64,000 nt of DNA from Taenia hydatigena (taxonomy: Eukaryota > Platyhelminthes > Cestoda > Cyclophyllidea > Taeniidae): NCBI GenBank assembly GCA_036345935.2, contig JADWOT020001773.1:62001-126000 (forward strand). The letters run 5' to 3'. Under the pieces are notes generated by a model that was given only the letters and a program-made list of their open reading frames with translations, was not told the DNA's origin and made no database searches. This document shows, piece by piece, positions 1 through 9,953 of the stretch. Numbering within the stretch: the stretch's first letter is position 1; each line of letters starts with the position of its first letter. The position numbers and the translations under genes were made by a program.

Positions 1-627
1 TACCGCCGCATGAATGCATTGCTCTAAGCTGCCGTTCATTCCGACCTTTGCGTTGGTGGTGTAATGCGGTAAGCAGCTCTTTCGCAATCAAATCCTTTTC
101 TCGCCTCGCCTTGAACGCTTCCAAGTAAAACCACATAGCTATTAAATAACTTAATTGACTAACAATTCACACATAGTTTACAGATGTGTGTACCATAGTG
201 GTTCGTATGATGCAATTTTACTGTTCATTAATGGCGAAAATCTTCGGAATAAACAGTAAAGTTCAATTGTCTATTAAATGGATATCGTTGGCTCATGTAT
301 AACAGAAGTGGTAAGAAACCATTCTTACCTGAGTTGCGTAAAAAAATAGTAAATGCAGAATTCTTGTTTTGATTCACTCGTCAAAGGACTCATGATTAGC
401 AAATTGTGCTTTAGTCGGGGGCGATACGTTCCAGTGAAAATAATTTCCCACAGATTCGTTAATACAAAGTAATTCCCAGTAAGTGTAATAAATATTTATA
501 AAAAGTGCAGCCCAATTCTGCCAACATCATGACATTTTAGTGTGGCAAAGGACCCAATTTACCAACGAGGTGGGAAGCAGTTACCGCTGATGACCTCCAA
601 AATGATGAGCGATTTGATTAACTTAAA
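1..627 (-). pseudogene. Block K, copy 1: two exon-like pieces of an unidentified gene, running off the left edge
   Basis: Read on the minus strand, the piece at about 627-563 encodes KLIKSLIILEVISGNCFPPR and is followed by the donor G|GTAAAT. The piece from about 159 down to 1 encodes YLIAMWFYLEAFKARREKD and then a basic stretch with KELLTALHH that leaves the window. The same two pieces occur at 43906-44500 (minus) and 59325-59870 (plus). Against the third copy, the first piece differs at about seven codons and every change is silent, so it evolved under protein-level constraint. Copies 2 and 3 have the acceptor TTAG|TCAT before the second piece, and this copy has lost one base there, which would shift the frame. 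I do not recognise the protein. A hydrophobic start followed by a charged helix is all that can be seen. Confidence 0.45.
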
Positions 628-1121
628 AACTGCTTCACTTAACAAAAATGTGCAATTAGCGGTTGACAAGTGTCTTGAAAATTATAGATATCATGTTTAT
701 TTATTTTTGACCATAAATGATACGTGATGCACCACATTTAACACTAGGGACAAATGATTAAGTTTTATAAATATATCTAGCAAAAATTATTGTTCCTATT
801 TTAATCAATTTCTATTTTCAAACAAAATATGATAACATCCTCTCTTACCCATTCTTCACAAATATTGCCTCTTCTTTTAGCCCCACTTCCATATTAATCG
901 TTTAAATGATATAACGCAAACAAGGCGATCCTTCACACGAATTTGTACCCTAGGAAATGATATGGCAAGCAGAAGCAGTCGTATGCTTCTTATGCATCGA
1001 AAAGTAGTAATTTTACTAACGGGGAATGTGCTACAGGTCGAAACATATGAAGGGCGAACATGGTGTTTCCACCAACAGCAGATCAACAAACATGTGGAAC
1101 ATAATGTGTGCTAAACACTAG
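628..1121. other. Non-coding interval
   Basis: AT-rich sequence with no supported gene. The part up to about 760 still aligns with 44500-44612, so the duplicated segment extends a little beyond the exon pieces. Confidence 0.4.
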
Positions 1122-1215
1122 TGTAGCATCCTGAGGATCCCTTAAAGGCAAAAGGAGGCAGAATACTGGGATAGATTATATAAATTTAACAGACAGAAGG
1201 AAATTAGCTGCTTTG
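1122..1215 (+). mobile_element. Truncated LTR-like mini-element (family S, copy S1)
   Basis: Starts TGTAGCATCCTGAGGATCCC and keeps the GGCAAAAGGAGGCAGAAT and ACAGACAGA segments of the family seen complete at 3489-5098. The 3' half is missing. Confidence 0.6.
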
Positions 1216-3488
1216 AACCAAAGCACATGCTACACTTACGGTTATTATGGCACGGTCTATGAGTGTTAGCGATTCCTTCATGAACTGTTGCTAGAAAACA
1301 TCTTGCTATCCATAGAGCTAGTTATGAGAGAGAGACAAAAGATTCAGAAGAGGCGACATCATTGTTTATGGTTAGTCTCTTTCTCTGACTTCACTACGTC
1401 TTCTGAGCGAATCCGCGTTAACTCTCCAGGCTTTCAGTTAATATTGTTATTGTCGTGGAAGCGTGTAGAAGGTTTGTGCGCGATGACAATGTCACAATTC
1501 ATTAGGTTGGATCAGATTCGACTCATCAGATACGAGAGGTCGAAAAGACGTTAAGGTAAGAGCCGTGGAGTGTAGTTTGAGTGACTAGTGTAGGCGGTCA
1601 AACAGCTTGCGGGTCCCTGTAGGTGGGTGGGTAAGTGAGTCGGTATGCAGCGATTTTTTCGTCTGACAGAAGGATTTTCCTTCTTAGCTGTCAAAAGAAG
1701 TGAAATTGGTTTAGCAATGGTAAGGAGAAGGGGCTTTGTATTACAATGATGGCGTTTTCTACGACGCCTTCTTATGGAGCAACATTATAATCTTGTTGAT
1801 TATGCGACAGATTGCTTATAGATAGATGCCTCTTGTTTCCTCTCCTTCCCCTCGTTCTCTTTTTGCGGTCTCGGTCTATCTGCAACCTACCCCGCTACCT
1901 TAGCCAATATCCGATTAAATATCCACCTCGACGCGCAAATCCTACTGAGCACTTATTCAGTAGAAATAATATTACACTCCTGTAACATTGCAGTAAATGC
2001 GACTGGAAGCAGGTAGACATCGCATGAAATAGGGGATTCACGACAACAATCGCCCTCCTTCTCTTCATTATGAACCCTTTTTGGTGATACACTATAGAAT
2101 CATGCACACTAATAGTTACCACTCTTAGGACTGTGTTATTTGGAACACACGCTGTTCGTAAATTGAAGTTTACATTCTTGTAGTGGGGTTGTGCTGATGG
2201 TAGTTTGAGCAGGTATGTCTACATTTCCATCCCATTCACCTTAAAAGTAAGGAAGGGAAAGATACCTTACAATAGGAACCAGTGCTTCTTCAATGATTTG
2301 GGAATGGGAAGGTGGATCACGAGCTAACGAAGTGTGTTGAGAAGGTAACACTACCGCGTTTATTGTGATGGAAAGGAAAGGAAACGCCACAAGCCGAACA
2401 CTACGCTACGCCCATAAGAATGTCTGTAGAGGAAGTTATGCGAATTCCTTCCCATACAATGTTTCTCAGTTAGCAAGCCCTTCACGATCCATGACAACTT
2501 ATCCCGCTTCGAGGTTTGGGCACAATACAGAAGTGCACACTACCTTCGTCCTCCTTCCCAAACACAGGGCTTTACTCAAATATACACCAAGATTTTACTT
2601 TCACTTCCAAAGATCAGGCACTGTCTAATGAGCCGTCATCAGCCACCAGGGAAATCACGCGGCTGCCAATTTCCGCTGAATGAATGCATACCTCCTCCTC
2701 CTCCTCATTCTCATCTCCTGAGGTAGTTTACAGTCACCTGGTTCGGTAGCAGCTTCTAGCACCCCTCATCAGATGCGCATACATTTAAAACCGTCGTGCT
2801 TCACAAGGGCACGGCCTAATCTCAGTCTTCTAACTGTGTACAAGCACCACAGCAAACTCAAGTATACGCATACGCGCAATTTAAGACAGACGAGGATTTG
2901 ATCCTAGCCACCTTCAACCTCAAACAGTTTTAAACTTCACCACACACGTAACGACGTTACAATGACATTGGCACACCAAATTACGTGTTAAGATACCTAG
3001 CCAAACTAATTTACGAAAATGATTAAGGTATCATCTAACCAATACGCAAGAATTTTAACTTACCAAGGCAGAATATTGCTTAGACTTATTGCTCATTTCA
3101 TACATCTGTTGTCCTTGTTAGATATTGTCTGCACATTTGAAAATGAGGGCTGGAACCCTCTTCAATATGGATCCATCATAACGTCATTTGCCCTCTGCAA
3201 TAACTTTGTACCCTGCCCAGTGCTCACCACTGCGCTACTCGGCCTCTCAATTAAACACCAACTCATTTTGATGGCTTTATTATTGCGCCATTATATGTTG
3301 TAATGCTTCTTAGATTTGTGATTTTGATACAATCCTTGTTTAGTATCACACCTCTACCAGTGCTTATATGCTTTCCATTTTTTAACTTTTTTCATGCAAT
3401 CCTGATTTTGTGCTTTGGTTTGTACGTTTTGACTTATTTACCCATATTTTTCTTCTGTATATAATAAAATGTTTAGGAGCAACCTACA
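1216..3488. other. Mostly unassigned; part is shared with the right arm
   Basis: No gene is supported. The stretch at about 2210-2350 aligns in reverse complement with 57300-57445, including the segment that reads GTGTTGAGAAGGTAACACTAC here, and this anchors the outer end of the large inverted duplication. A CTCCTCCTCCTCCTC run lies near 2690. The ORFs here are short, low in information and not conserved between copies. Confidence 0.5.
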
Positions 3489-3676
3489 TGCAGCGTCCCG
3501 AGGCTCGTTTGAAGGCAAGAGAAGGCAGAATGCTAGAGTAGAACATGCAAATATTCAACGGACAGAGGGAAATAAGCTGCTGGCATGGCTTAGAGGCCAG
3601 TCTACGCAGCTAGGGCAATACGACCACCTCTGTGACCCTGACCGAAACCGATAGTTCCAACAAACAAAGTACTACA
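3489..3676 (+). mobile_element. LTR-like mini-element (family S, copy S2)
   Basis: About 188 bp from TGCAGCGTCCCGAGGCTCG to CAAAGTACTACA. The family consensus starts TGTAG and ends CTACA. It contains GGCAAAAGAAGGCAGAATGC, a TATATA-like segment in several copies, CAGCTAGGGCAATA, and a terminal AATAAA-like signal just before the end. TG...CA ends, 5-bp target duplications in copies S4 and S6, and the polyadenylation-like signal fit a solo LTR of a miniature LTR retrotransposon (TRIM). No clear target duplication flanks this copy. The 525 bp to S3 could be the internal part of a two-LTR element, but no primer-binding site was identified. Confidence 0.65.
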
Positions 3677-4201
3677 TTAATCCTCTCCTCTTTCGAGCAT
3701 CGTCCCCGACGTGCTCCTTGGTACACCTCCCGCGTCAGCCATCACAACATACTCAGTGCTGCAAGAAGCACCCACGAGCAAACCATGCCAGCCGCCGACA
3801 TTCGACGCGATTAAGGCGACGCATGACACCAACGTCAGTGATCTTTTTTGGCAGTGCATTGGACTTCGAGTTTCGTTTGACTTAAAAACAAAGCTCAGAA
3901 TAAGTGGTTCTGCCGACCATCAGTATGTCCATAGGGAGGCTCTAGCACGCCGATCTCCTTAAGCAAGTATATTAGAGGTAATCTTCGGGACGAAACCTCC
4001 CAGGTGGTCCATGGCTAGTGCCGCTTCAGTTGTTGATAGCTTTCTTGTAGAACATGGAGATGGGGCAGATGCCGGGGGCGGACGTCGTTCGTGGCCCATC
4101 CGTAGCACATTCACTTCTTTCGCACGGCTGCAACATGCCACAGGCGACAGAGATTGGGCTAAAAACCCCATAGAATCGGGTTTGCTTTCTCCTGCCACAA
4201 A
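3677..4201. other. Interval between S2 and S3, relatively GC-rich
   Basis: Lies between two same-orientation family S copies, so it may be internal sequence of one TRIM-like element. It holds overlapping ORFs of up to 112 codons on both strands, none with a recognisable gag, protease or polymerase motif. Whether it belongs to the element or to the host is undecided. Confidence 0.35.
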
Positions 4202-4387
4202 TGTAGCATTCCAAAGCTCCCTTGAAGGCAAAAGATGGCTGAATGCTAAAGTAGAATATATATATTCACCGAGCAGAGGGAAAGAGGCTGCTGACATGGC
4301 CCGGAGGCCAGCCTACGCAGCTAGGGCAATACGGCCACTTCTGTGACCTTCACCGATACCAATAGTTCCAAAAAATAAAGTACTACA
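4202..4387 (+). mobile_element. LTR-like mini-element (family S, copy S3)
   Basis: Runs from TGTAGCATTCC to AAATAAAGTACTACA. It includes a TATATATATTC box near 4258 and a terminal AATAAA. No convincing target duplication is seen. Confidence 0.65.
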
Positions 4388-4463
4388 ACCCCTGCTGGGT
4401 TGTATTTATAATTCTGCTTTTTCCTTCCCCTATCTTCTTCTTAAAGTTCAGTGGAGGTCTGGG

Positions 4464-4648
4464 TGTAGCGTCCCGAGGCTCCCTTAAGGCAAAAGAAGGC
4501 AAAGTGGCAGGATAGAATATATATATTCACCGGACAGAGGGAAAACGGCTGCTGGCATGGCCCAGAGGCCAGCCCACGCAGCTAGGGCAATATGGCCACC
4601 TCTGTGACCTTGGCAGAAAACGGCAGTTCTAACAACCAAAGTATTACA
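4464..4648 (+). mobile_element. LTR-like mini-element with a perfect 5-bp target duplication (copy S4)
   Basis: Runs from TGTAGCGTCCCGAGGCTCCC to GTATTACA and is flanked on both sides by CTGGG (4459-4463 and 4649-4653). With the TG...CA ends, this is the clearest sign that family S inserts by an integrase-like reaction. It contains TATATATATTCACCGG and lacks internal coding sequence. Confidence 0.75.
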
Positions 4649-4911
4649 CTGGGGGCATCGCAGATACTGTGCCAGTCATTTGCCTGTGTATCAGGACTCG
4701 AATAACAGGGCTATTCGAGCTCCTGTTAAAAATAATAAAAGCCATCAAAGTAACTCAAATTAACATCGAATCATATAAATCGGATTAGTTGCAAAAAAAA
4801 GAAACTTAATAATCGTTAAGATATACAGGCGAAAAGTCAAAGCAAACGCTGAGTTGTTAGCCACATTGCATATATTACTGGTTTATGACTCTTGTGATGT
4901 TATTTTGAGGC

Positions 4912-5098
4912 TGTATCGTCCTGAGGCTTCCTTGAAGGAAAAAGAAGGCAAAATACTAGGGCAGATTATATGTATTCAACAGGCAAAGGGAAATAAGCTG
5001 CTGGCATAATCTGGAGACCGACCCAAGCAGCTAGTGTAATATGGTTACCTCTGCAACCTCGACCAAAAACCGGCAACCCAAACGAATAAAGTATTACA
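4912..5098 (+). mobile_element. LTR-like mini-element (family S, copy S5)
   Basis: Runs from TGTATCGTCCTGAGGCTTCC to AATAAAGTATTACA. It is more diverged than S2-S4. It is the fourth same-orientation copy within 1.6 kb. Confidence 0.65.
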
Positions 5099-5647
5099 AA
5101 AACGTTGTTACATTTAGATTTTGCTGCTAATTTTCTTACTTACACTAGACAAATATGCAAATGATACCTGTATTTCATCAGTTTAAATTTTCGATAAAAG
5201 TAAAAAAAGTTAGGTGTTTGTGAAGACCTTTGACTTATTAAAGGCACACAAAAATTGGAAGTTAGTTTGTTTTACCGGGCAAACAATAAAGTGATTGGCC
5301 AGATTTGTACGTGAAGTACGTAGGTGGTATACATTTTGGTGACCATTGTTTTCGGTTAATGGGGCTTGACTTGCTCCAATAAGTTGGGAATCTGGTATTT
5401 GACAATTTTTTATTGTTTTTGATTCGTTAGTTGTTGTTATGTCTTTTGCGTGCCAATTGGCTTCCTTTATAGGTCTACTTGCTAGAATAAACGCGGTTTC
5501 ATAATGCGACCGTTAAGACGTTTTGTTTCCCAACTGCTGGGTCTAGTTACGTTCATTTCTCTCCGTACAATGCTTTGTATGATAAAATAAAATTGTTTTG
5601 GAAGTTCGCAGATTGGTTTGCTCCTTAATGACTGTGAACTTTGATCA
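5099..5647. other. Left-arm non-coding segment conserved in the right arm
   Basis: No ORF of note. TTTCGGTTAATGGGGCTTGA near 5351 and CTTCCTTTATAGGTCTACTTGC near 5461 reappear inverted near 55349 and 55235, so this belongs to the large inverted duplication. Confidence 0.5.
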
Positions 5648-5863
5648 GTGGGTCGTAATTTTGTTGAGAAGTGCTTTGGTTTAACTGAATACTTGGTGCC
5701 TCTTCATTACTTTCTTGCTAATAAGTATTTTTCATATCTGCGTGACTTTCAACGCATTCTCTTTATCTGTTTACATGCTGAAATAGACGCCGAAGAGGTA
5801 GCTGTAGTTCCTGTCAAGACTTATTCCTTTGCTAAGAATGGGAGTATCATCCGTCGGCAATGA
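5648..5863 (+). CDS. Family U exon-like block a (left)
   Basis: Open for 71 codons, containing LTEYLVPLHYFLANK and later PVKTYSFAKNG, and ending at a TGA. The right-arm counterpart (about 54480-54221, minus) reads STEYLVPIHFFLANG and PVKTSSFARNG with the stop in the same place, but has lost one base in between. A third relic lies at about 55090-54840. Protein unidentified. No ATG start is evident, so this is probably an internal or last exon. Confidence 0.45.
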   Translation: MGRNFVEKCFGLTEYLVPLHYFLANKYFSYLRDFQRILFICLHAEIDAEEVAVVPVKTYSFAKNGSIIRRQ

Positions 5864-6012
5864 GTGTGGCTCTTGCCTTCGCTATCACTATACACGTTCC
5901 TCAGGTAAGATGGGATTGCTCTATGTGAATTTTTCTGTCTTTTGCGTGTGTCTACAGATTTGATGTGCGTTCTCATTTAGGGTAGAAGCATGCTTTCATC
6001 ATTTATCCGTAG

Positions 6013-6169
6013 GTTCTTTCGTACTTTATGTGGTAAAAGGTGCGTTGTTTCCATTACCATTATGTCCGTGTTGGTGGAGCGCACATCATATATGGAGGGC
6101 GTGGGACGCTTGACGGCTCTACCGTTTATTGACTTGGGGACGGACTATTTCTGTGTTGATGTTGTGTAG
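6013..6169 (+). CDS. Family U exon-like block b (left)
   Basis: Follows the acceptor-like CCGTAG and contains GKRCVVSITIMSVLVE, then LPFIDLG, ending at a TAG. The right copy (54106-53951, minus) has TGTAG before it and reads GKRCVISITMISVLAD, then LLIDLE, with the stop three residues from the same point. There is a 2-nt length difference near the 5' end. Confidence 0.45.
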
Positions 6170-6432
6170 AGGCCCTCGGTGATGGCTTAATGGTAGGTTC
6201 AGCTTTGACGGCATGAGTTGACGTCTGAGTGAGGTGGGTGTAGCAGAAGCGATGGAGTGACCGGTGGGGAGCTTTTGCATCACTCTGCAGACTGTACTTT
6301 GTAGCAGTCTTAAATGTTTGCTTGTTAAGGTGCTTTTTTTCCTATTAGTAGTTATGTTCAGAGGCGTTAGCTTTGCGGCGCGTTGGACATTCACACACCG
6401 GCTCTTCCATTGTTTGTTTTCCCCCTTTTCAG

Positions 6433-6491
6433 ATACCACAAAATTACTGTGGTGGCGGTGGTGAGGCAACATTTAATGAGTTTGTGGACTG
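6433..6491 (+). CDS. Family U exon c: NYCGGGGEATFNEFVD
   Basis: A 59-nt exon with a strong acceptor (CCCCCTTTTCAG) and the donor G|GTAGGC. The right copy (53662-53610) encodes NYCGGEVTFDESVE with the same donor. It is shorter by two glycine codons, in frame, but its acceptor has become TTTTCGG and a TAG has appeared upstream. The pattern is that of a true exon decaying in the right arm. Confidence 0.5.
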
Positions 6492-7167
6492 GTAGGCAAT
6501 GCAAGCTTGCGGAGTCATTGGCAGAGAGGTCTCCATCTTGGATGCATGGACAATGGCGGTGACATAGCGGTAGATGTGACCTTTTGTTTAGTTGGGCACA
6601 AGCATTGGGTGCGAATGGCATGGTTGCAAGCTCAGCCGGCTAACTGGAGTGTAGCGCTGGTGGGTTGGGGGAGGCGGGCTTATTGTCACGTTGATCAGTT
6701 GTGCTGGCGATTATGTCAACACTGAAAAGATGGGGAGGAGTAGGAGAAGTGTTCCATAGTTTTTTTTTGCAAACCTACTTCAGGCGGGCCTTCTTTTCGT
6801 GAATTTTAGTGCGTGTCTGCGTATGTTTAGCTTCATAGTTCGCAGTGTGTATTCCTTGTCTTACTGTCTGCTAATTTTTTTATTGCACATAGACCCATGC
6901 ACACTGTTATTTTCAAGATCGTCTAGGATTCGTTCTTAGTTCCGCAAACGTGTGTGCGTGCATGGAGATCTCTTTTTTGTTAATGAGGTTCGCGAGAGAG
7001 AATTTGCCGAGTTTCGGTTGGCTGTTGGATGGCAGCACTTTTTTGCGTTCGTTCGTTATGATGAACAATGGAGTGGAGGGGATCGATTGAAGTTGTTGTG
7101 GCGGTATTGTAGGTGGGCAGGTAGGTAGGTGGGGGGGTTATTTGAATAAGGAAGGAATGATATTGTG

Positions 7168-7311
7168 GTGAATGAGGCCTCGTTTGCTGGGAGGAAAGTT
7201 ACCAAGTCCTTGGCTTTACGTGGTACCAAAGTGGTTGCGGGTCCAAAATACGGCGAAAGGAAATGTTTATTTCCTCTGGAGCATTATTATGTGATAGGTA
7301 TGGACACTTGA
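7168..7311 (+). CDS. Family U exon-like block d (left)
   Basis: Contains LALRGTKVVAGPKYGE followed by FPLEHYYVIGM, then a TGA. The right copy (about 52917-52800) reads LALHGAKVIVGPKYDE and LPLAHYYVVGM and stays open further. Most differences are conservative or silent. Confidence 0.45.
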   Translation: MNEASFAGRKVTKSLALRGTKVVAGPKYGERKCLFPLEHYYVIGMDT

Positions 7312-7379
7312 GTGAGTAGCATTAGGTGTCAATTTTGTGAGCCAAACTTGTAAGTGTAGTATTTGTGTGTTGTAATAGT

Positions 7380-7497
7380 TGGCTTCTGACCAACACTGGC
7401 TGCCTCGCCGCTGCTGTTCGCAACGCTGGCCACGTGGCGCTTCTCAACGTCGTCGTTAATCACATACTCATCAGGCTGCCTGTCATCAATAACACGG
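7380..7497 (+). CDS. Family U exon-like block e (left), ankyrin-like in rhythm
   Basis: Encodes LTNTGCLAAAVRNAGHVALL, then NVVVNHILIRLP. The right copy (about 52775-52640) reads LTNTGCLATV, an extra codon or two, then LLNVVVVNHGLIKLP. The G-x-L-x-x-A...LL...NHG rhythm recalls an ankyrin repeat, but this is too short to assign. A 29-bp GTAAGT...TAG interval precedes the block in both copies and could be a very short intron. Confidence 0.4.
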
Positions 7498-7520
7498 ATT
7501 GCTGTTGTCGACGGTGGCAA

Positions 7521-7717
7521 TAATGGCAAAGGGGGATGCGGACGTAGATGCCGATCCATGGGAGGCTACCGAGACTACACCAAAGGCCTCCGAACTCGTC
7601 CTTGTCGATGGCGGCAGCTGTGGCGTCAAAGCAACTATTAGAGGAGCAATGAATGCGATCAAGAGTTTGCTTGCTCCTCCTCATTGTGGATTATTCTTTC
7701 ATGCAGGCCATAAGCAG
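7521..7717 (+). CDS. Family U exon f, the best conserved: DPWEATETTP...HAGHKQ
   Basis: Contains DADPWEATETTPKASELVLV, then VKATIRGAMNAIKSLL and CGLFFHAGHKQ, and ends at the donor CAG|GTAGGC. The right copy (about 52612-52415) reads EAGPWEATETTPGAFELVVV, VKAIIREAVNAIESSL and CGLFLHAGHKQ. Silent differences dominate (GAG/GAA, GCT/GCC, ACC/ACT, GAT/GAC, ATC/ATT, CAT/CAC, GCA/GCG). The right copy has a GC donor (CAG|GCAAGC), which is still usable in principle. The 5' border is uncertain because the copies differ by one base there. Function unknown. Confidence 0.55.
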
Positions 7718-7972
7718 GTAGGCAGCGCGGCTGTGTCCTTGGAAGGCTGGGTGCGGCGTGTGCGGATGTGTGGGCGTCAGGCAGGCGGCTGGCGGGCGAA
7801 AGCGAAGGGAGAGAAGAACGGTAACTTGGTGAGTACTCCTCCACTGGACAGTGTGTTGTACGAGTTGAGAGAGATCTTATCATAGGCTCACAATCGCATC
7901 ACTTTTGCTTGTTTTGGGACCTTTAGCAGCAGCAACAATAACAACAACAACAACGGTATGGTGTGCGTCGAA

Positions 7973-8039
7973 GCCGATGTGAGGCAATATTATTATGAGC
8001 CTTCATACGGTGCATTGGTTTTTCATGAGGTCCACACAT
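7973..8039 (+). CDS. Family U exon-like block g (left)
   Basis: Encodes ADVRQYYYEPSYGALVFHEV, then HT, up to the donor T|GTGAGC. The right copy (52174-52108) reads TDVRPCYYAPSDHALVFQDV, then HI, with the same donor. A ~50-bp intron then leads to the acceptor TTTTCAG|GGGAAGG (left, exon from 8092) or TTTGCAG|GGGAAGG (right). In the spliced frame, only the right copy stays open (WEGGGGTKDALRFN). Confidence 0.45.
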
Positions 8040-8225
8040 GTGAGCGTTGAGCGAGGTGACTTATTGCTGGGACGTGGTTGTTAATTTTCAGGGGAAGGAG
8101 GAGGAAGCGAAGATGCTTCATGATTTAATGCCGTACCTGCTTCCGCCCATTGTTGCATTCATAGTTCACGCCATATGGAAACGTTCTAACACCTACCAAT
8201 TGTTTTGTCCACACCTCATTGCCAG

Positions 8226-8351
8226 GTTTATAGCCATCACTCGCTTAATATTGCACCTTTGACTCTGCATTGGTGCACCACTGATCAGATGCGAAAACAA
8301 AGTTTGAACTATAATGACTGGAAGAAGGGCATTCAACAAGGGCAGTACTAA
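8226..8351 (+). CDS. Family U exon-like block h (left)
   Basis: Follows CATTGCCAG and encodes SHHSLNIAPLTLHWCTTDQM, then RKQSLNYNDWKKGIQ, before a TAA. The right copy (about 51925-51800) keeps SLNIAPVTL, CTTDQMRK and SLNFNDWKKGIQ but has two in-frame stops. Confidence 0.4.
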   Translation, partial: VYSHHSLNIAPLTLHWCTTDQMRKQSLNYNDWKKGIQQGQY

Positions 8352-8815
8352 AGGCGGGGCCAGTAAGACGAAAGATTTGTGCAGTACTTTTGTTGTTGAA
8401 ATGGGACTTGGGGAGACGAAGAGGCAGTCATAGCTCACCTACTGATGAAGATAGTGGCCAGAGCAACTTAGGTTTGCAATAAAGCCCAAAGCATTTTGGG
8501 GCAGAAGACGGGGAGACAATCGGGAAGCTCGCTAAATCCCTATCTCTTGTGTAACAATTATGTTGACAGAGGCCACTCTTTCACCACCCATAAGGGTTGT
8601 GTCGATCCCCTGTCATCTAAATTAATAGGTTTGTAACAAGATAACCAGTCTACTCAAGGATGGCGCTTAGATTCTCACCTGTGGTACGTAACTTTCTGAC
8701 ACCTTTTTTTAGAGTGAATGCTGGCAAGTTTGCATGACGTATAATGCTTTCTATAATGGGATGCAATTTTCAAACAATTAATTGTCGAAGATGAACTGAA
8801 TTTGGTTTTTATGCG

Positions 8816-9037
8816 CTCGCAAAGATCAATTTTAGCGGTTGTTCTAAGGCCAAGCTTGATGGTGTGTTTTGTGTGTTTTCAAGAATTCTTAAGATTGAAA
8901 GATATTTGCTCGAAAGTGTTCCTTCAAGTTTGGCAGGTTCAAGGTCATTGGTCGTGTTTAGTATATTGCCTGTCGATATGGTGGGCACTCTGCGTGTTTT
9001 AATTGCGGCATTATTTTGGGTGGATAAGCTTCGTTAA
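8816..9037 (+). CDS. Family U exon-like block i (left), hydrophobic
   Basis: Open to TAA and contains KLDGVFCVFSRILKIERYLL, then LVVFSILPVDMVGTL and VLIAALFWVDKL. The right copy (51306-51082) reads TLDGVFCAFLKILEIGRYLL, SVVFGMLSYDVVGTL and VLIAALFWLDKL, with the stop at the same codon. The shared stop and hydrophobic end suggest a true C-terminus or membrane segment, unless the stop lies in intron read-through. Confidence 0.5.
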   Translation, partial: LAKINFSGCSKAKLDGVFCVFSRILKIERYLLESVPSSLAGSRSLVVFSILPVDMVGTLRVLIAALFWVDKLR

Positions 9038-9074
9038 TTCTAGAAGGAAAGAAACTGCTTCGTTTTGGACTTCA

Positions 9075-9188
9075 CGTGAGGTCAATGATGGTCCGAATCT
9101 TAAGAATGACAAGAATGTGTCTGTCTGTGGTGGTGCATCTAATGTGCCCCAAGGGATTGCTGAAAAGAATGCAGAATTTAATGTTTGA
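9075..9188 (+). pseudogene. Family U exon j (left), acceptor and frame lost
   Basis: Encodes SREVNDGPNLKNDKNVSVCG, then GASNVPQGIAEK, followed by an early stop. The right copy at 51050-50823 is open for 75 codons. Here the acceptor reads TTTTGG rather than TTTTAG. Confidence 0.5.
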
Positions 9189-9619
9189 GTTCTCTCTTAC
9201 TCTCTACTCCGACCTAGAGGTTGGTGTGATCTGTGCTGTACCTCAATGAATCCGTTGCGCATCCTTTTCCCGAAGTCTATTCACAAATGCAATATGACAG
9301 CTACATTTTGCAAATTGTTACAGTAACCATATTGGTCGAATTTATCGTGTTCATTGGACGCAGATATAGCTGCGGTGCGCTCCGAAAGGGTACTTGAGTA
9401 TGTTCTTCTCCACTAGGGAACTGAATGTCGTCTCCTTTAACTTTAGTATACCCGGTCGGAACAAGTCTAAGCCAAAGTCGTAAAGATTCTTCTGCGACTG
9501 AGGCGTTAACGTGCAACCTACTCCATCGTCGCACAGCGTATTAATCTGCTGCCTTGATTTAAATTGTTTCTTTAAGTCCTAGTTTGTTCCTGTAGATTCG
9601 AGGATGTTCTTCAAATGGA

Positions 9620-9953
9620 ATATTCGGTGGCTCGGGTGACGGGTGGATGCAAACATCGAATTTTACCGCGCAAAATGGAGACGACTGACAAATGAAGCAG
9701 CACATCAGCTATGTTTCTTCCGAGCCTGCAAAGGACAGGTACTTCGTTGAAGCTGTGCTGCCGCTGAAGGACGTTTTGGTAGTCACCGTTCGCTGGTGAA
9801 ATTTTGTCGAAACTGTTGGAAGTCTGTCGCGAAGTAGGGTGAAAGCGGTGCCGTGTCCATGGCTTCTGCTTTATGACGCGGTGGGCAAAAAGGGCCACGT
9901 CGATGAGTGTGACGATTGTGGATGCATGGAGGAAGTGACTCGCCTATTAAGAG
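9620..9953 (+). pseudogene. Family U exon k (left), frameshift and stop
   Basis: After a 1-nt deletion near 9690 relative to the right copy, the frame reads KQHISYVSSEPAKDRYFVEA, then a TGA where the right copy has TGG, then SRVKAVPCPWLLLYDAVGKK and CGCMEEVTRLLR, ending at the donor GAG|GTACGTA. The right copy (50530-50194) has the complementary lesion: it is intact through the first half and frameshifted in the second. The Cys-rich ECDDCGC motif is not enough to name a domain. Confidence 0.5.

Noticed and set aside
7380..7497. Ankyrin repeat in family U block e
   Set aside because: The rhythm is suggestive but one partial unit is not enough, and neighbouring blocks show no clear repeats.
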